Positions 4,810 through 6,755 of a DNA stretch of 6,755 nt are shown here, piece by piece. The translations under genes were made by a program, and so were the position numbers. The notes beneath the pieces are model-generated. The model had not been told where the DNA came from. It searched no databases and was given only the letters and a program-made list of their open reading frames with translations. The stretch comes from Methanoregulaceae archaeon. GTDB lineage: Archaea > Halobacteriota > Methanomicrobia > Methanomicrobiales > Methanospirillaceae. Numbering within the stretch: position 1 is the first letter of the stretch; the number at the start of each line of letters is the position of its first letter. The stretch covers positions 1 through 6,755 of the forward strand of contig DUGU01000172.1 in assembly GCA_013331215.1 (NCBI GenBank), given 5' to 3'.

Positions 4810-6755
4810 CACGTGGCCCGGACGTAGTTCGTCCGCTGGACGGTCTCGGTCGAGCCGTCGGTGTACACGATCTTCACGAGGGGCGAGAAGGTGCCCGCGG
4901 CCGGGTAGAAGAACGTCGGGCTGACCGCCCGCGAGTTCCAGGTGTTCAGGTGCGCCGGGGCGTCGAACGACCACCAGGCGGAGCCGATGCTCTTGCCGAC
5001 CGCCGGGGTCACGGTGAACTTGACCGCGCTGCCCTTCGGCGCCGTCGGGGGCGCGGCGACGAAGCTCGCGCCACCCGCTTCCGGCGTCGGTGTGGGTGTC
5101 GGCGTTGTCACGCCGCCCGTCGCCGCGAAGGCGATCCAGTCGATGTTCTGGCCGTCGCCCGAGAAGGTCAGCTTCAGGACGTGTGTGCCGACCGCTAGGG
5201 TGACGGGCACCTCGGCGGTCGCGAACCGCTCGTACGCCCCGGTCTTCGGGACCGGGATCGTCGCGGCCGCTGCGCCGTCGACCGAGACCGCGATCGTCCG
5301 CCCGCTGTTCGGGCTCGCGACGCGCGCACTCAGGGTGTAGGTGCCCGCGTCCTGGACGGTCGCGGTGTAGGCGAGGTACTCGCCGGTGCGGACCCAGCCG
5401 ATGTTCGGCGTGTCCAGACCGGCCGTCTGTTCGATGTCGACGTCGTCATGGCGGTAGACGCCGCCCTCGTTGCCGGGGGTCGTGTCGTGGTACGCGACAC
5501 CCTCGCCGCCGAGGTTGTAGTCCTCGGCCTGGATCGTACCCGGGATCGCGTTCCCGGTGGCGGGCCCGGTACCGTTGCCGGTCACCTCCACGGTCTTCGT
5601 CTCGACCGGCGAGTTCCAGTAATGCACGATTGTGCCGCCCTCCCAGTGGTCCTTCTCGTCGATGGTGAGGTTGACCGCGTAGACACCGGGAGCGGTGAAC
5701 GTGTGGACGGGGTTCTGCTCGGTCGAGGTCGCGCCGTCCCCGAAGTTCCAGTGCCAGCCGTTCGTCCATTCCGGCGATTCGTCGGTGAAGCGCACGACGA
5801 GCGGCGCTGTTCCGTTCAACCGGTCGGCCGAGAACTTCGGCATCGTGTATGCGTCCGCGAACGAGACGAAGGAGGGAGACTCTATCCTGTCGAGGCTCTG
5901 GCCGCTGCCGTGGAAGAGCAGGCGGACGGTGTGCCGGCCCGGCAGGGGCCTGCCGCCGTCCGTGAGGAAGAACTGGGTCTGCACCCCCGCGGGGGCCGAG
6001 AGGTTGCCGGTGTTGGGGATGCTGACGTTGCCGACGACCCTCCCGTCGATCTCCACCGCCACGCTCCGGCCGTCGCGGTCGCTCGCGGCGTAGAGTACGA
6101 GGGGCGGCAGGTTGCCGACCGGGCCCGAAGACCCGTTGACGGTGTAGGAGAGCCACTCGCCGTCCTCGACCCCGACGACGGCGTATCCGCCGGCGGGCAG
6201 GGCCGCGATGTCGACGTCGTCCTGGCGGTACGCGCCGCCGCTGTTGCCGGCGGTGGTGTCGTGGAACGCGACGCCCTCGCCGCCCAGGTCGTAGTCCTCG
6301 GCCTGGACCGTGCCGGGGAGCGTGACGTTCCGGTAGGGCATCGGCGTCGGCGCGGCGACCGGCGCGAACGCGATCCAGTCGATGTTCATGCCGTCGCCCA
6401 AGAACGCGAGCTTCAGCGTGTGCCTCCCGGCCGTGAGCGCGATCGGCACCGCGACCTCGACGGGCGTGGCGACGGGCGTCGGGGTCTGCAGGGGGTTGCC
6501 GACGTACATGTGCGGCGAGACGTCCCGGTACGCGTCGAAGGACCCGGTGTTCGGGACCACGATCGTCGCGGCCTGGACGCCGTCGACGGAGAGGTACACG
6601 GCGCGCCCGGTGTTCGGGCTGGCCACGCGCGCGGTCAGGGTGTAGTTCCCGGTCGTCGCGACGGCCGCGGTGTAGGTGAGATACTCGCCGTTGCGGACCC
6701 AGCCGACGTCGGTGATGCCGTTTCCGGTCTCGATGTCGACGCCGTCGTGGCGGTA
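4809..6755 (-). CDS. large extracellular CBM6/PKD multi-domain protein, 5' end outside the window
   Basis: The frame is open from the right edge to the TGA at 4809, giving 648 visible residues; the GTG at 6626 is an internal valine, not a start. In fragment numbering: a CBM6-like module lacking its N-terminal strand (1-131, with YRHDGVDIE, GWVRNGEYLTYT, NIDWIAF); a second, more diverged CBM6-like module (about 144-300, opening PGTVQAEDYDLGG); a PKD domain (about 306-393, core WHWNFGDG at 334-341); a third CBM6-like module (about 403-544, PGTIQAEDYNLGG to NIDWIAF); a TPTPTPTP linker; and a PKD-like C-terminal domain (about 562-648, WWSFDAP, FFYPAAGTFSPLVKIVYTDG). CBM6-type modules bind polysaccharides; PKD domains act as extracellular spacers or adhesive units. 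No catalytic domain, C-terminal membrane helix or sorting signal is visible; any signal peptide and catalytic domain would lie upstream. It leads the micro-ORF and SGNH hydrolase genes. Confidence 0.92.
   Translation of the reverse strand, partial: YRHDGVDIETGNGITDVGWVRNGEYLTYTAAVATTGNYTLTARVASPNTGRAVYLSVDGVQAATIVVPNTGSFDAYRDVSPHMYVGNPLQTPTPVATPVEVAVPIALTAGRHTLKLAFLGDGMNIDWIAFAPVAAPTPMPYRNVTLPGTVQAEDYDLGGEGVAFHDTTAGNSGGAYRQDDVDIAALPAGGYAVVGVEDGEWLSYTVNGSSGPVGNLPPLVLYAASDRDGRSVAVEIDGRVVGNVSIPNTGNLSAPAGVQTQFFLTDGGRPLPGRHTVRLLFHGSGQSLDRIESPSFVSFADAYTMPKFSADRLNGTAPLVVRFTDESPEWTNGWHWNFGDGATSTEQNPVHTFTAPGVYAVNLTIDEKDHWEGGTIVHYWNSPVETKTVEVTGNGTGPATGNAIPGTIQAEDYNLGGEGVAYHDTTPGNEGGVYRHDDVDIEQTAGLDTPNIGWVRTGEYLAYTATVQDAGTYTLSARVASPNSGRTIAVSVDGAAAATIPVPKTGAYERFATAEVPVTLAVGTHVLKLTFSGDGQNIDWIAFAATGGVTTPTPTPTPEAGGASFVAAPPTAPKGSAVKFTVTPAVGKSIGSAWWSFDAPAHLNTWNSRAVSPTFFYPAAGTFSPLVKIVYTDGSTETVQRTNYVRAT
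5124..6755 (-). repeat. three CBM6-like module repeats
   Basis: Copies lie at about 6755-6363 (incomplete at the window edge), 6326-5856 and 5549-5124. Copies two and three are clearly similar at DNA level over their first 90 or so bases, both encoding PG-T-(V/I)-QAEDY-(D/N)-LGGEGVA-(F/Y)-HDTT. Copies one and three share YRHD-(G/D)-VDIE, GWVR-(N/T)-GEYL, ASPN-(T/S)-GR and NIDWIAF. Copy two has SLDRIE where the others have NIDWIAF, so it is probably the most diverged in binding function. Confidence 0.88.

Noticed and set aside
4809..6626. Start of the CBM6/PKD gene at GTG 6626
   Set aside because: The frame continues upstream to the window edge with clear CBM6 motifs (YRHDGVDIE, GWVRNGEYL), so the codon is internal.

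Overview
This window looks like a piece of a GC-rich euryarchaeal chromosome, most likely a methanogen of the Methanomicrobiales (Methanoculleus-like). That placement is an inference. It rests on the very high GC at third codon positions, short AT-rich TATA-like elements in place of bacterial -35/-10 boxes, few Shine-Dalgarno sequences, and the protein types: a zinc-ribbon membrane protein with a lamin-tail domain, PKD and CBM6-type modules, Thr/Pro linkers, and clusters of N-glycosylation sequons. No rRNA, tRNA, transposase or CRISPR array was seen.

Layout. Positions 1-293 hold no convincing gene, only an AT-rich promoter-like start and a GC-rich stretch. Two minus-strand genes follow. The first in transcription order (2985 to 2083) is a left-handed beta-helix acyltransferase of the serine acetyltransferase type. 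The second (2012 to 294) is a membrane-anchored protein with two cytoplasmic zinc ribbons, a glycosylation-prone stalk, two tandem beta-sandwich repeats and a C-terminal lamin-tail domain. An AT-rich divergent promoter region near 3010 separates them from a small plus-strand gene for a secreted or membrane-anchored protein of unknown function (3071-3412). That gene converges on a second minus-strand cluster with a poly-T tract at each 3' end.

The second cluster reads leftward from the right edge. It starts with a large extracellular protein whose 5' end lies outside the window (three CBM6-like modules, one PKD domain and a PKD-like C-terminal domain). Next is a 52-codon ORF whose ATG overlaps the preceding stop (TGATG). 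Two bases later comes a secreted SGNH/GDSL hydrolase with a long Thr/Pro linker and an unusual Arg-rich C-terminal domain. The tight packing suggests one transcription unit for cell-surface carbohydrate binding and de-esterification, although a TATA-like element inside the small ORF could also drive the hydrolase alone.

Two points stand out. A 32-bp perfect direct repeat flanks 34 unique bases inside the acetyltransferase, giving a 22-residue in-frame insertion in the catalytic beta-helix. The translationally coupled micro-ORF between two surface-protein genes has strong coding bias but no recognised family. No clear new defence or mobile system was found; the theme is the archaeal cell surface.
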